Assembly: GCA_964557285.1 (NCBI GenBank)
Contig: CAZKZS010000285.1
Location: forward strand, 1 to 6,685
DNA length: 6,685 nt
DNA from: SB15 sp964557285
GTDB lineage: Bacteria > Chloroflexota > Anaerolineae > Aggregatilineales > J027
Reading direction: 5' to 3'
Part shown: one piece after another, positions 1 to 6,007 of the stretch
Layout: each line of letters begins with the position of its first letter
How positions within the stretch are numbered: position 1 is the stretch's first letter
Position numbers and translations under genes: made by a program
The notes under the pieces: model-generated
Database searches by the model: none
Told to the model about the DNA's origin: nothing
What the model saw: only the letters and a program-made list of their open reading frames with translations

Positions 1-21
1 CCGTGATATTTTTCTCATTTG

Positions 22-792
22 ATGAAACGCCTGCTGAAAACCCCTCTGTTCTGGCTGCTGGTTCTGATTGGAATCACGGCAGCAGGCGCGTATTTCCTGT
101 TTGGGAAAGGGGAAAAAGAATCCAGCCTGGATATTTCACCCCTGCCTACGGCAGATGTTTCCGGCACGCCGATTGCGCCTTTTACCGCCCTTGACCCGTA
201 TTCCACCAGCGCCCTGCTGAACAACAATCCGCTTTCCAACCCCAACAGTTTGCCCGTTCAGGCGGCGGGGATTCCGCCCGTTGGAATTTACCTGCCGGGG
301 GCGCAGGGAACGGCTTTAGAATTTGAGGCGCTGCCTACACCCGAAAATAATGTGCAGGCCAACATCATTTCTGAGGCAGCAGGGTCGGCGGCGCTGCTGG
401 AATATGCGGGAGATGGCTGTGCGCCTGCTGGAATGCCCGTCAGCGGCATTTTGACTCAGCGTTATCACAACTATCACAACGCGATAGATATTGGTGTCCC
501 CGTTGGAACAGCCGTGGTGGCAACCCACAGCGGGGAAGTGTTATTTGCCGGATGGAGTACGCTTGGATACGGCTATCTAGTGATTATTGAAAATGGTCCC
601 TTTATCACTTACTACGCCCATCTGAGCAACTTTAATGTGAAAGCAGGTGATGAAATTGGCGCGGGCAGTGTCATCGCGTGGAGTGGCAACACGGGCAACA
701 GCACCGGGCCTCATTTACACTATGAAACCCGTATTAATGATGTGCCTGTTGACCCGTTAACGTTTGAACAGCGCGGTTACGCAAGCTGCTAG
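22..792 (+). CDS. membrane-anchored M23 family (LytM-type) peptidase
   Basis: Probable zinc metallopeptidase that cuts peptidoglycan cross-bridges outside the membrane, or a LytM-like factor controlling such enzymes. Numbering from ATG 22 (256 aa): a basic start then a hydrophobic segment at about residues 8-28 gives an N-terminal membrane anchor. Residues 35-125 are a Pro/Ala/Ser/Asn-rich linker without recognisable domain. The M23 domain fills about 140-250 and keeps the full metal and catalytic set: H152 and D156 (HNAID), H200 (YYAHL) and the HLH motif H231/H233 (GPHLHYE), so it should be active. The only cysteines, C133 and C256, flank this domain. TTG 19 directly precedes ATG 22 and could also start; an in-frame TGA at 4-6 excludes anything further upstream. 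No clear Shine-Dalgarno is visible, and the promoter lies outside the window. The 3' end overlaps the convergent cytochrome gene by 4 bp. Family call is firm; substrate is unknown. Confidence 0.9.
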   Translation: MKRLLKTPLFWLLVLIGITAAGAYFLFGKGEKESSLDISPLPTADVSGTPIAPFTALDPYSTSALLNNNPLSNPNSLPVQAAGIPPVGIYLPGAQGTALEFEALPTPENNVQANIISEAAGSAALLEYAGDGCAPAGMPVSGILTQRYHNYHNAIDIGVPVGTAVVATHSGEVLFAGWSTLGYGYLVIIENGPFITYYAHLSNFNVKAGDEIGAGSVIAWSGNTGNSTGPHLHYETRINDVPVDPLTFEQRGYASC

Positions 793-1190
793 GTGTCCTG
801 TAAAGACAGCAAATAGGCTACTAGATCGTAAATTTGCTGCTCCGTGTAAATTTCATTCCAGGTTTGCGGCATGAGATGGTCGGGGTAGCCCTCCACCACA
901 AACGCCCCTGGATTCGCAATTGACGTGTACAGGTACTCAATGGGATTCTGATCGCGGGCGGCTGCCCGTTTTGCCACATTCCACAGGCCGGGGCCAACCA
1001 GCCGTTCTTCTGAAGTCGCGCTGTGGCAGGTTGCACACTGAAACCCTGCTCCGGGCTGGTAGGTGTTAAACAGGACTTTACCGTTTTGAGCATCACTTCC
1101 GGGCGGCAGGGTTGGAGTGGGGGCGTGCGCCAGCGACCCACACGCCGCCAGCAGCACGCTTCCCAGCAGGATACAGACGATGAACTTCAT
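789..1190 (-). CDS. lipoprotein class I cytochrome c (single heme)
   Basis: Small membrane-tethered electron carrier, 133 aa. Residues 1-17 are a lipoprotein signal: hydrophobic stretch and lipobox LLAAC, with Cys17 the likely lipidated residue. A short Pro/Thr-rich spacer follows. The heme-binding motif CATCH is at 52-56 (C52, C55 thioether links, H56 axial ligand). M107 in the HLMPQ stretch is the likely second axial ligand, and the C-terminal YDLVAYLLSL helix is typical of class I cytochromes c. It is the last gene of the cupredoxin-SCO-cytochrome operon. Its ATG overlaps the SCO stop as ATGA and has no good Shine-Dalgarno, so translation is probably coupled to SCO. It likely passes electrons between the copper protein and a membrane complex, but partners are not in the window. 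The end is convergent with the M23 gene and no terminator is visible. Confidence 0.93.
   Translation of the reverse strand: MKFIVCILLGSVLLAACGSLAHAPTPTLPPGSDAQNGKVLFNTYQPGAGFQCATCHSATSEERLVGPGLWNVAKRAAARDQNPIEYLYTSIANPGAFVVEGYPDHLMPQTWNEIYTEQQIYDLVAYLLSLQDT
807..839. repeat. inverted repeat inside the 3' end of the cytochrome gene
   Basis: CAGCAAAT (807-814) and ATTTGCTG (832-839) are perfect eight-base arms around a 17-base spacer. The repeat lies just beyond the M23 stop codon and within the last cytochrome codons. It could fold in either transcript at this convergent junction, but there is no T-run after it, and both arms are also ordinary Gln/Leu codons. Function is doubtful. Confidence 0.3.
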
Positions 1191-1843
1191 GGCATGAACT
1201 GGCGAATTCCAGCCGCTATCACGTCGGGTTCTGTGCCGTAAAAATAGACCGTCCGCAGATACCCCTTTGAGTCAATCAGAAACGACGGTGAGGTATGTTC
1301 CACGAAGTAATTGTCGTCGCTGTCATGATGACTGTGGGTATCTGCCTTCGCCACCAGCCCATACTCCGGCGCGATACGTTCCAGCGTTTCCATATCTCCC
1401 CTCAGACCGATAAAACTGGAATCGAAGCGGCTCAGATAATCGGCCAGCACTTCCGGCGTATCCCGGCCACCGTCAACGCTGATAAAAACAAAGGCGACCT
1501 TATCCGCGTCTTTGCCCAATTCGCGTTTGACCAGCGTGTAATCAAACAGGGTGGTCGGGCAGACATCCGGGCAGTGGGTATACCCAAAAAACATCAGGGT
1601 GACTTTCCCACGTAAATCGCTCAAGCGGACGGGTTCTCCGGTTTGATCAGTCAGGGTAAAATCCTGCACCAAACGGGGCGGCGTCACCGCTGCCCCACCC
1701 AGAGATTTTTCTTCGGATACGGCTTTTTCTTCTGACGGGCTGGTGATTTGTTTCCCGACGGTCTGACCGACCCAGAATAAGCCCGCCAGCAGCACCAGTG
1801 TGGTCACAGAAAGCAGGGTTTTATTTCTCATCGTCGTATCCAT
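1187..1843 (-). CDS. SCO1/SenC/PrrC family copper chaperone
   Basis: Thioredoxin-fold protein of the SCO family, which delivers copper to, or keeps reduced, the CuA site of cytochrome c oxidase; some members act on other copper proteins. From ATG 1843 it has 218 aa, a normal size. Residues 9-30 form an N-terminal membrane anchor. The copper-binding CxxxC is complete (C91, C95 in HCPDVCPTT) and the third ligand is H183 (VEHTSPSFLID). FFGYTHCPD and ISVDGGRDTP are family signatures. A small acidic/His-rich stretch, HSHHDSDD (170-177), precedes the ligand His. An in-frame ATG at 1903 would lie inside the upstream gene and has no advantage; ATG 1843 has AAAAAGG six bases upstream (1850-1856) and sits 11 bp after the cupredoxin stop. 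Copper delivery to the neighbouring cupredoxin or to an oxidase elsewhere is inference. Confidence 0.93.
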   Translation of the reverse strand: MDTTMRNKTLLSVTTLVLLAGLFWVGQTVGKQITSPSEEKAVSEEKSLGGAAVTPPRLVQDFTLTDQTGEPVRLSDLRGKVTLMFFGYTHCPDVCPTTLFDYTLVKRELGKDADKVAFVFISVDGGRDTPEVLADYLSRFDSSFIGLRGDMETLERIAPEYGLVAKADTHSHHDSDDNYFVEHTSPSFLIDSKGYLRTVYFYGTEPDVIAAGIRQFMP

Positions 1844-1849
1844 GCTTAA

Positions 1850-1856
1850 CCTTTTT
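1850..1856 (-). promoter_or_regulatory. Shine-Dalgarno of the SCO gene
   Basis: AAAAAGG on the minus strand, six bases before ATG 1843. It overlaps the TAA stop of the upstream cupredoxin gene (1855-1857). It decides the start against the in-frame ATG at 1903 and suggests translational coupling. Confidence 0.7.
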
Positions 1857-2877
1857 ATTCCACGACCACAATCGTTCCCTGCATTCCGGCGTGCAGGCTG
1901 CACACATAGGGATACGCCCCGGGTTCGCTGAAGCTGATGCTAAACGACTGCCCCGGTAATAAAAAGCCACTGTTAAATACCCCGTCCGCGCCGATAGCTG
2001 CCCCATTTTCGGTGGAGGGTATCAGTGCAGGTCCGGGGGTAAGAATAGGTGGCCCGTTTTCCTGCTCAACAGGGAGGACTTCCTGCCCATACAGAGGCGG
2101 CCATGACACCGTATGCGGGTCATTGCTGCCTTCTGGCACGGTAAAAGTCACGGTTTGCCCAACATGCGCCACCGCCGTAAACGGATAAAACAGGTTAATG
2201 GTCGCCCGCCCCGGTCCGGCACTTCCGGCCATCACTTGCAGCGTATCACCTTCGCTCATCATAGGGGTGCTGGCAGAAAGTTCTGCATGGGCGGCCATCG
2301 CTGCGCCAATTGTATCGCCAATTTCCTGCCCGCCCTGCATGGCCGCTTCAATCGGGCTAGGAATGGCAACATCCGCTTCTACAACGGTAATTGTGCCAAG
2401 CATTCCGGGGTGAACATCACAAAAATAGGAGTAGCTGCCGGGTTCTACATCCATCACCAGCGAAAAAAGCGGTGCGCCTTCTGCAACGGGCAACCCACTG
2501 CCCACTTCACCTCCGGTATAAGTTGCCCCACTTTCAATGCTGGGGAACGCTACCGCCGGATTAATTTGCAAGGGGGGCTGCCCCTCCATTTCCAGGGGCG
2601 TGAGCAAATCAATGGGCGCTGTGCCAAACCGCACATTGTGGAAACCGTTAATCATCCACGTTACGGTATCGCCCCGATGCACCTGTAAAGACTGTGGCGC
2701 AAAAAGAAGCGCCTCAATATTGGCCGGACCAGCCGCCCCTGCCTGAATAATATACTGCTGCGGGGTCATATCCTCCTGTGCCTGGGCAGGCTGGCGAACA
2801 GCGCCAAATGCTATCCCCAGGGCAAACACAGCGGCAAAACCGACCAGAACTACTACTCCTCTTGAAAAACGTAGCAT
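1855..2877 (-). CDS. exported protein with two tandem cupredoxin (blue copper) domains
   Basis: Predicted extracellular or periplasmic electron-transfer or copper-carrying protein, 340 aa from ATG 2877. Residues 7-28 are a hydrophobic signal segment and AQA (31-33) is a likely signal peptidase I site. Domain 1 (about 41-166) has possible type 1 copper ligands H80, C153, H156, M159 (CDVHPGM). Domain 2 (about 211-340) has H255, C326, H329, M332 (CSLHAGM). The C-x2-H-x2-M spacing matches amicyanin-like cupredoxins. Both domains begin with a similar AGxAGP stretch and a GxTVT strand, so they look like an internal duplication, joined by an Ala-rich linker (about 170-208). In each, about 70 residues separate the first His from the Cys, longer than in simple cupredoxins. 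First gene of the operon with SCO and cytochrome c. An in-frame TTG at 2895 exists, but it adjoins the AAGGAG ribosome site serving ATG 2877. The family is clear; the exact role is not. Confidence 0.9.
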   Translation of the reverse strand: MLRFSRGVVVLVGFAAVFALGIAFGAVRQPAQAQEDMTPQQYIIQAGAAGPANIEALLFAPQSLQVHRGDTVTWMINGFHNVRFGTAPIDLLTPLEMEGQPPLQINPAVAFPSIESGATYTGGEVGSGLPVAEGAPLFSLVMDVEPGSYSYFCDVHPGMLGTITVVEADVAIPSPIEAAMQGGQEIGDTIGAAMAAHAELSASTPMMSEGDTLQVMAGSAGPGRATINLFYPFTAVAHVGQTVTFTVPEGSNDPHTVSWPPLYGQEVLPVEQENGPPILTPGPALIPSTENGAAIGADGVFNSGFLLPGQSFSISFSEPGAYPYVCSLHAGMQGTIVVVE

Positions 2878-2886
2878 CTGAACAAA

Positions 2887-2892
2887 CTCCTT
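2887..2892 (-). promoter_or_regulatory. Shine-Dalgarno of the cupredoxin gene
   Basis: Perfect AAGGAG on the minus strand, nine bases before ATG 2877. The alternative TTG start at 2895 directly precedes this element, so starting there would translate the ribosome-binding site itself; ATG 2877 is preferred. Confidence 0.8.
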
Positions 2893-2912
2893 CAATAATT
2901 TGCACTCAGAGG

Positions 2913-2921
2913 AGTATAATA
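2913..2921 (-). promoter_or_regulatory. probable -10 element of the cupredoxin-SCO-cytochrome operon
   Basis: TATTATACT on the minus strand, with TATACT (2913-2918) as the -10 hexamer. Transcription would start near 2906, giving a leader of about 29 bases that contains the AAGGAG site. The -35 is weak: TGTAAA at 18 bp spacing is only a partial match, which would fit an activated promoter. Called by eye. Confidence 0.45.
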
Positions 2922-2928
2922 GAGGCCA

Positions 2929-2970
2929 CTGTTCACTTTACAGTTCAAAAACTGCTCATTTTTTGTTCAG
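2929..2970. repeat. repeated GTTCA and dyad, possible operator
   Basis: Three GTTCA copies begin at 2931, 2943 and 2965 on the plus strand, offset by 12 and 22 bases. The middle copy is part of an inverted repeat, CAGTT-N4-AACTG (2941-2954). The cluster covers the -35 region and upstream flank of the cupredoxin promoter, where a regulator would bind. No known operator is recognised, and short AT-rich repeats can arise by chance. Confidence 0.3.
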
Positions 2971-2995
2971 TTTTGGCGGGAAAGACTGAATATAC

Positions 2996-3022
2996 AAAAA
3001 CAGGGGGCTGTTGCCCCCTGTT
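2996..3022 (-). terminator. strong intrinsic terminator of the CBS gene
   Basis: A perfect ten-base-pair stem (2999-3008 with 3013-3022; GC core CAGGGGGC/GCCCCCTG) closes a four-base loop. Reading the minus strand, the hairpin runs into TTTTT then G, the Rho-independent layout. It lies about 28 bases past the CBS stop at 3050 and separates that unit from the cupredoxin operon promoter. On the plus strand there is no T-run, so it acts in one direction. Confidence 0.88.
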
Positions 3023-3049
3023 CATTCCAGTGGATGGGAAATAAATTGA

Positions 3050-3472
3050 TTACTCCGTATATTCTTTGACTACCAGCCGGAAAATATCGCTTTCGGTGAT
3101 AATGCCTACCAGTTTTCCGTTTTCAACCACAGGCAGCCCGCCGATTTTCTTTTCCATCATGAGTCTGGCAGCGTCGGCAATACGGGTTTCAGGCGTCACG
3201 GTGAAAACATCTTTTTTCATCAGGCGAGACACTTTAATCCTGGACAGCAGGTAGGTTAGTTCATAGATGCTCAGGGCTTTGGCGTCCGAGGGTTCAGCTT
3301 CTTGAACATCGCTCAGGGAAATAATACCAAGCAGGGTATTTTCTTCATCCACCACAGGTAGACGCCGGATGCCGTATTCTTTCATTTTGTCGTGAACTTC
3401 TGGCAGGGTTGCTTCCGGTCCTATCGTAATGGGGTCAGTCGTCATCCAATTTTTGACAATTTTGTCTTTCAT
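3050..3472 (-). CDS. two-CBS-domain protein
   Basis: Small soluble protein of 140 aa made almost entirely of a CBS pair (Bateman module), a fold that usually binds AMP, ATP, SAM or NAD-type ligands as an energy or redox sensor. CBS1 covers about residues 7-60 (GIRRLPVVDEE, then LLGIISLSDV). CBS2 covers about 80-137 (IGGLPVVENGK, then LVGIITESDIFR). No catalytic or DNA-binding domain is attached, so it would act through a partner or in an undefined regulatory role. An in-frame ATG at 3496 would add eight residues, but it has no ribosome site. ATG 3472 has AAGGAA seven bases upstream (3479-3484) and begins MKDKIVKNWM, typical for the family. It lies 64 bp after the MFS gene with its own putative extended -10 and ends at a strong terminator. 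Function beyond ligand sensing is unknown. Confidence 0.92.
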   Translation of the reverse strand: MKDKIVKNWMTTDPITIGPEATLPEVHDKMKEYGIRRLPVVDEENTLLGIISLSDVQEAEPSDAKALSIYELTYLLSRIKVSRLMKKDVFTVTPETRIADAARLMMEKKIGGLPVVENGKLVGIITESDIFRLVVKEYTE

Positions 3473-3478
3473 GATTGA

Positions 3479-3484
3479 TTCCTT
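3479..3484 (-). promoter_or_regulatory. Shine-Dalgarno of the CBS gene
   Basis: AAGGAA on the minus strand, six to seven bases before ATG 3472. It favours this start over the in-frame ATG at 3496, which has only A-rich sequence without a GGAG-like core ahead of it. Confidence 0.7.
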
Positions 3485-3495
3485 ATGTGCGCTCA

Positions 3496-3519
3496 TCAGC
3501 GTTCAGTTTTTTTCGCTGA
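3496..3519 (-). other. small inverted repeat in the CBS leader
   Basis: TCAGCG and CGCTGA arms of six bases are separated by a 12-base A-rich loop (minus strand). If transcription starts near 3524, this forms a hairpin at the very 5' end of the mRNA, upstream of the ribosome site. It could stabilise the transcript. It has no T-run, so it is not an intrinsic terminator of the MFS gene. Confidence 0.3.
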
Positions 3520-3530
3520 CCGCTACTTCC

Positions 3531-3539
3531 ATTGTATCA
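3531..3539 (-). promoter_or_regulatory. putative extended -10 promoter of the CBS gene
   Basis: TGATACAAT on the minus strand fits TGn plus a -10 hexamer (TACAAT, 3531-3536). The TGA is also the stop codon of the MFS gene (3537-3539). Transcription would start near 3524, leaving a leader of about 50 bases. No convincing -35 is seen, which extended -10 promoters can do without. Confidence 0.4.
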
Positions 3540-4787
3540 CCTGCGGCGGGGTTTACTGGTGAAAAAACTCATCACCATTGGCACAGTCGCCAGCGCGATT
3601 CCCAACACCAGCACCGCATTATAATTACCAAAGGTATCGTAGCTCAGGCCGAATAAAATCGGGCCGACAGATGTTCCGGCAATGGTTCCGGTAGCCACAA
3701 ATCCGCGTATCGTTCCCTGATGCTGCCGCCCGAACAGATTCGTCCATACCGCCCCGTCAAACACCGCGCCGTTGCCAATCACGTAGCCAAATGAAATGGC
3801 ATAAAACACCAGCATCCATTGTTCCGTCATGACCATCGCCAGCGCCATCGCGGAAATCAGGGCAAGCAGTTGAAATCCTAGTACCCTTCCGGGCAGAGTC
3901 CGGTCAACCATCACACCGGAAAGAAGCGCGACTCCGGCACTGACGAATGCAGTCATGCTGTAAATTTGGGCGGTTACTGCCGACGAATGTCCTACAACGG
4001 CGAATAAAGACATTTGATGAATAATCAGCCCTGTCCCCCACGCCGGAGACATGATTCGGCCCGCCATAAAAATCCAGAAAATCCAGGTGCGGCGGGCTTC
4101 TGCCAGCGTCCAGTTATCTTCGCTGCTCAGGGAATTGGTTTGGGTAGGCACTGCACCATCTGGCAGCAGGCCAAAGTCTTCTGGACTGTCCCGCATCAGC
4201 AGCCACGACACAGGCAGCAGAGTTACCGCCACCGCACCCGCCATCAGCACCCACACCTCACGCCAGCCGTAATCAGCAATTAAATCCTGCAAAAATGGGA
4301 CAAACAGCGCCTGAAATACCGAAAACACAACCAGCATGAGACTCATCATCCGGCCGCGCCGTTTCCAGAACCATTGAGCAATGGCCGTGCTGTTTACCAG
4401 TGGAATCGCGCCATAGCCTAATGCCCGCAGCGCGATAAATTCCAAAAACAAAGTGACCGGCCCGTTAATCAGCGACACCGCAAAAACAACCACAACAAAG
4501 ACCACGCTGACCACCACACTCGTCAGTCGATTGCCATACTGGTCAACTTTGCGCCCGAACCATGTTAAGCTCAGGGCAGCGATAAACGTGCCAAGCCCAT
4601 ACAGGGTTGAAACCCCTGTCCGGCCGAGTCCAAATTCTTTGATGTACTGGTCAATGAACAGGGAGGTAGTGAAACTTTGCCCCGGCGAACTGGCGATAAA
4701 TCCCAGGGTTGCCACCCCCCAGATAACCCATCCATAAAAAACGGGCGAATAACGTACCGCCCGGCTGGTGTGTGATTTTGTCACCAT
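3537..4787 (-). CDS. major facilitator superfamily transporter
   Basis: Twelve-helix-type secondary transporter of 416 aa in the cytoplasmic membrane. The FYGWVI opening of helix 1, the motif-A-like loop GRKVDQYGNR (78-87) and the SPEDFGLLPDG stretch (201-211) before the central loop resemble the MFS groups of oxalate/formate (OFA) and monocarboxylate-type carriers. A hydrophilic central loop (about 200-235) separates two halves of about six hydrophobic segments. The substrate cannot be read from the sequence; a small organic anion is the likeliest class, by resemblance only. ATG 4787 has AGGTGA eight bases upstream; the in-frame GTG at 4799 is part of that same AGGTGA and is rejected. The gene follows the glycosyltransferase by 64 bp and precedes the CBS gene by 64 bp. 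Read-through within this minus-strand set is possible, as no terminator lies between them. Confidence 0.9.
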   Translation of the reverse strand: MVTKSHTSRAVRYSPVFYGWVIWGVATLGFIASSPGQSFTTSLFIDQYIKEFGLGRTGVSTLYGLGTFIAALSLTWFGRKVDQYGNRLTSVVVSVVFVVVVFAVSLINGPVTLFLEFIALRALGYGAIPLVNSTAIAQWFWKRRGRMMSLMLVVFSVFQALFVPFLQDLIADYGWREVWVLMAGAVAVTLLPVSWLLMRDSPEDFGLLPDGAVPTQTNSLSSEDNWTLAEARRTWIFWIFMAGRIMSPAWGTGLIIHQMSLFAVVGHSSAVTAQIYSMTAFVSAGVALLSGVMVDRTLPGRVLGFQLLALISAMALAMVMTEQWMLVFYAISFGYVIGNGAVFDGAVWTNLFGRQHQGTIRGFVATGTIAGTSVGPILFGLSYDTFGNYNAVLVLGIALATVPMVMSFFTSKPRRR

Positions 4788-4795
4788 AGCTAACT

Positions 4796-4801
4796 TCACC
4801 T
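4796..4801 (-). promoter_or_regulatory. Shine-Dalgarno of the MFS gene
   Basis: AGGTGA on the minus strand, eight bases before ATG 4787. It lies at the centre of an imperfect dyad (4788-4809: AGCT outer arms and TTCA/TGAA inner arms), which might partly mask it. The in-frame GTG at 4799 overlaps this element, which argues against that start. Confidence 0.55.
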
Positions 4802-4821
4802 GAAAAGCTCCCGCATATTTA

Positions 4822-4830
4822 AGGGTATCA
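4822..4830 (-). promoter_or_regulatory. putative extended -10 promoter of the MFS gene
   Basis: TGATACCCT on the minus strand matches the TGn-TACnnT form seen before the CBS and glycosyltransferase genes. A start near 4815 would give a leader of about 28 bases with the ribosome site in place. TTGTCT further upstream is a possible weak -35. Called by eye. Confidence 0.35.
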
Positions 4831-4851
4831 GAGAGGGATAGAACCAGACAA

Positions 4852-5985
4852 CTACCGAATACTCAGCAGCGAAATTAGAAAGCTGTAAAAAAACACCTGC
4901 AACCCGACCAGCAGAAAGGCCGTGCCGGGGATGACGATTCGCAGGGTATCCTGATAATTCAGTTCACCAAAATCATTTTGAATCCAGATTCCAGCGCCAG
5001 CGCCAAACAAACTCAGGCCAAAAAGCGTTAAAACAAGTCCGGTGAGGAGGCCAACTTCCAGCGAAAAACGCTCAATTAAATCTTCCAGCCAGTCACGACG
5101 CGGGAGGAGTCCGGCGCGGGAGGCATACAGGCGGGCAAAAACCGCTAAAAATGTGAGCTGCACCCCCGCTACAAACAGGGTTGAAAAAATCAGCAGGGTA
5201 TGGACATCAAATTCCACTTTTCCGATGTTCACCGGAGCAGGCAGCAGTATCAGCGATACAACTAGCCCCACTGCAATTAAAATTATACCGGGGTAAAAAA
5301 ACAGCCAGCGCGGGCTGTAAAGCAGCAGAACTCGCAAATGCCGCCAGCCATCCCGCCAGGTACGCAGATGCGGCGGGCGGCTGCGACCATCGGGATACAG
5401 AGTAATCGGAATTTCTGTGCGGGTTAAGTTGGCAAGGGTCGCCTTAATGACCATTTCACTCGCAAACTCCATGCCGTCCGTTTTCAGGTTCAGATTCAGC
5501 ACCGCCTGCCGGTCAAAGGCACGCAGCCCGCAGTGAAAATCACTCAGCCCGCAGCCAAAAAACAAATTGCCTAAAAAGGTCAGCACGGGATTGCCTACAT
5601 ACTGGTGCAAAAAAGGCATTGCGCCAGGGCGAATTTCCCCTTTCATGCGTGTTCCCATGACCAGTTGATACCCTTCGCGCAGTTTTTCAACAAACGGCAT
5701 GAGATGGGAGAAATCGTAGCTATCATCGGAGTCGCCCATCAGGATATATTTTCCCTGCGCGGCCTCAAATCCTGCCCGCAGCGCCGCCCCATATCCCCGC
5801 ACAGGCACATCCACCACCCGCGCCCCTTCGCGGCGGGCAATCTCCTGTGAACCGTCCGTACTGCCGTTGTCCGCAACGATAATTTCATAGGCCAGCCCTA
5901 CCGCCCCCTGGTGCGCTTTGCGGATACAGGCGGCCAGCGTTTCCGCTTCGTTCAGACACGGCATGACGATGGATAATTCAATCAC
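4852..5985 (-). CDS. GT2 glycosyltransferase, dolichol-phosphate-sugar synthase type, with four membrane segments
   Basis: Transfers a sugar from a nucleotide donor, most likely to polyprenyl phosphate on the inner membrane face. Numbering from GTG 5985 (377 aa): the GT-A domain (1 to about 215) starts ELSIVMPCLNEAETL, has ADNGSTDGS (38-46) and GDSDDSYD (84-91), whose acidic residues bind metal and nucleotide, and FHCGLRAFDR (150-159). Four hydrophobic helices follow at about 225-248, 262-285, 312-334 and 350-374, more than the two common in GtrB-like enzymes. ATG 6000 in frame would add five residues, but nothing like a ribosome site precedes it. GTG 5985 has GGGAGA seven bases upstream and gives the usual short N-terminus, so I prefer it; the choice is uncertain. 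The gene is divergent from a GT-C-like membrane protein that could use its lipid-linked product. Sugar identity is unknown. Confidence 0.92.
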   Translation of the reverse strand: MIELSIVMPCLNEAETLAACIRKAHQGAVGLAYEIIVADNGSTDGSQEIARREGARVVDVPVRGYGAALRAGFEAAQGKYILMGDSDDSYDFSHLMPFVEKLREGYQLVMGTRMKGEIRPGAMPFLHQYVGNPVLTFLGNLFFGCGLSDFHCGLRAFDRQAVLNLNLKTDGMEFASEMVIKATLANLTRTEIPITLYPDGRSRPPHLRTWRDGWRHLRVLLLYSPRWLFFYPGIILIAVGLVVSLILLPAPVNIGKVEFDVHTLLIFSTLFVAGVQLTFLAVFARLYASRAGLLPRRDWLEDLIERFSLEVGLLTGLVLTLFGLSLFGAGAGIWIQNDFGELNYQDTLRIVIPGTAFLLVGLQVFFYSFLISLLSIR

Positions 5986-5991
5986 GTTGAA

Positions 5992-5997
5992 ATCTCC
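5992..5997 (-). promoter_or_regulatory. Shine-Dalgarno favouring the GTG 5985 start of the glycosyltransferase
   Basis: GGGAGA on the minus strand, about seven bases before GTG 5985. It overlaps the codons just after ATG 6000. If ATG 6000 were used, the mRNA would be leaderless or nearly so. Confidence 0.5.
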
Positions 5998-6007
5998 CAT
6001 GCGGGGA

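Noticed and set aside
1187..1903. Longer SCO start at ATG 1903
   Set aside because: It would add 20 basic residues inside the upstream cupredoxin gene and hide the N-terminal anchor. ATG 1843 has a ribosome site and the expected spacing.
2571..2585. AGGGG/CCCCT hairpin resembling the terminator at 3001-3020
   Set aside because: It lies in the middle of the cupredoxin coding sequence, has no T-run, and the bases encode ordinary Gln-Pro-Pro codons.
2113..2688. 191-codon plus-strand open frame opposite the cupredoxin gene
   Set aside because: It is antisense to a protein with clear signal peptide and two copper-ligand sets. Its own translation is His/Arg/Gly-rich with no recognisable motif or ribosome site.
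3496..3519. Inverted repeat as a terminator of the MFS gene
   Set aside because: The stem is only six base pairs, the loop is long, and no T-run follows on the minus strand.
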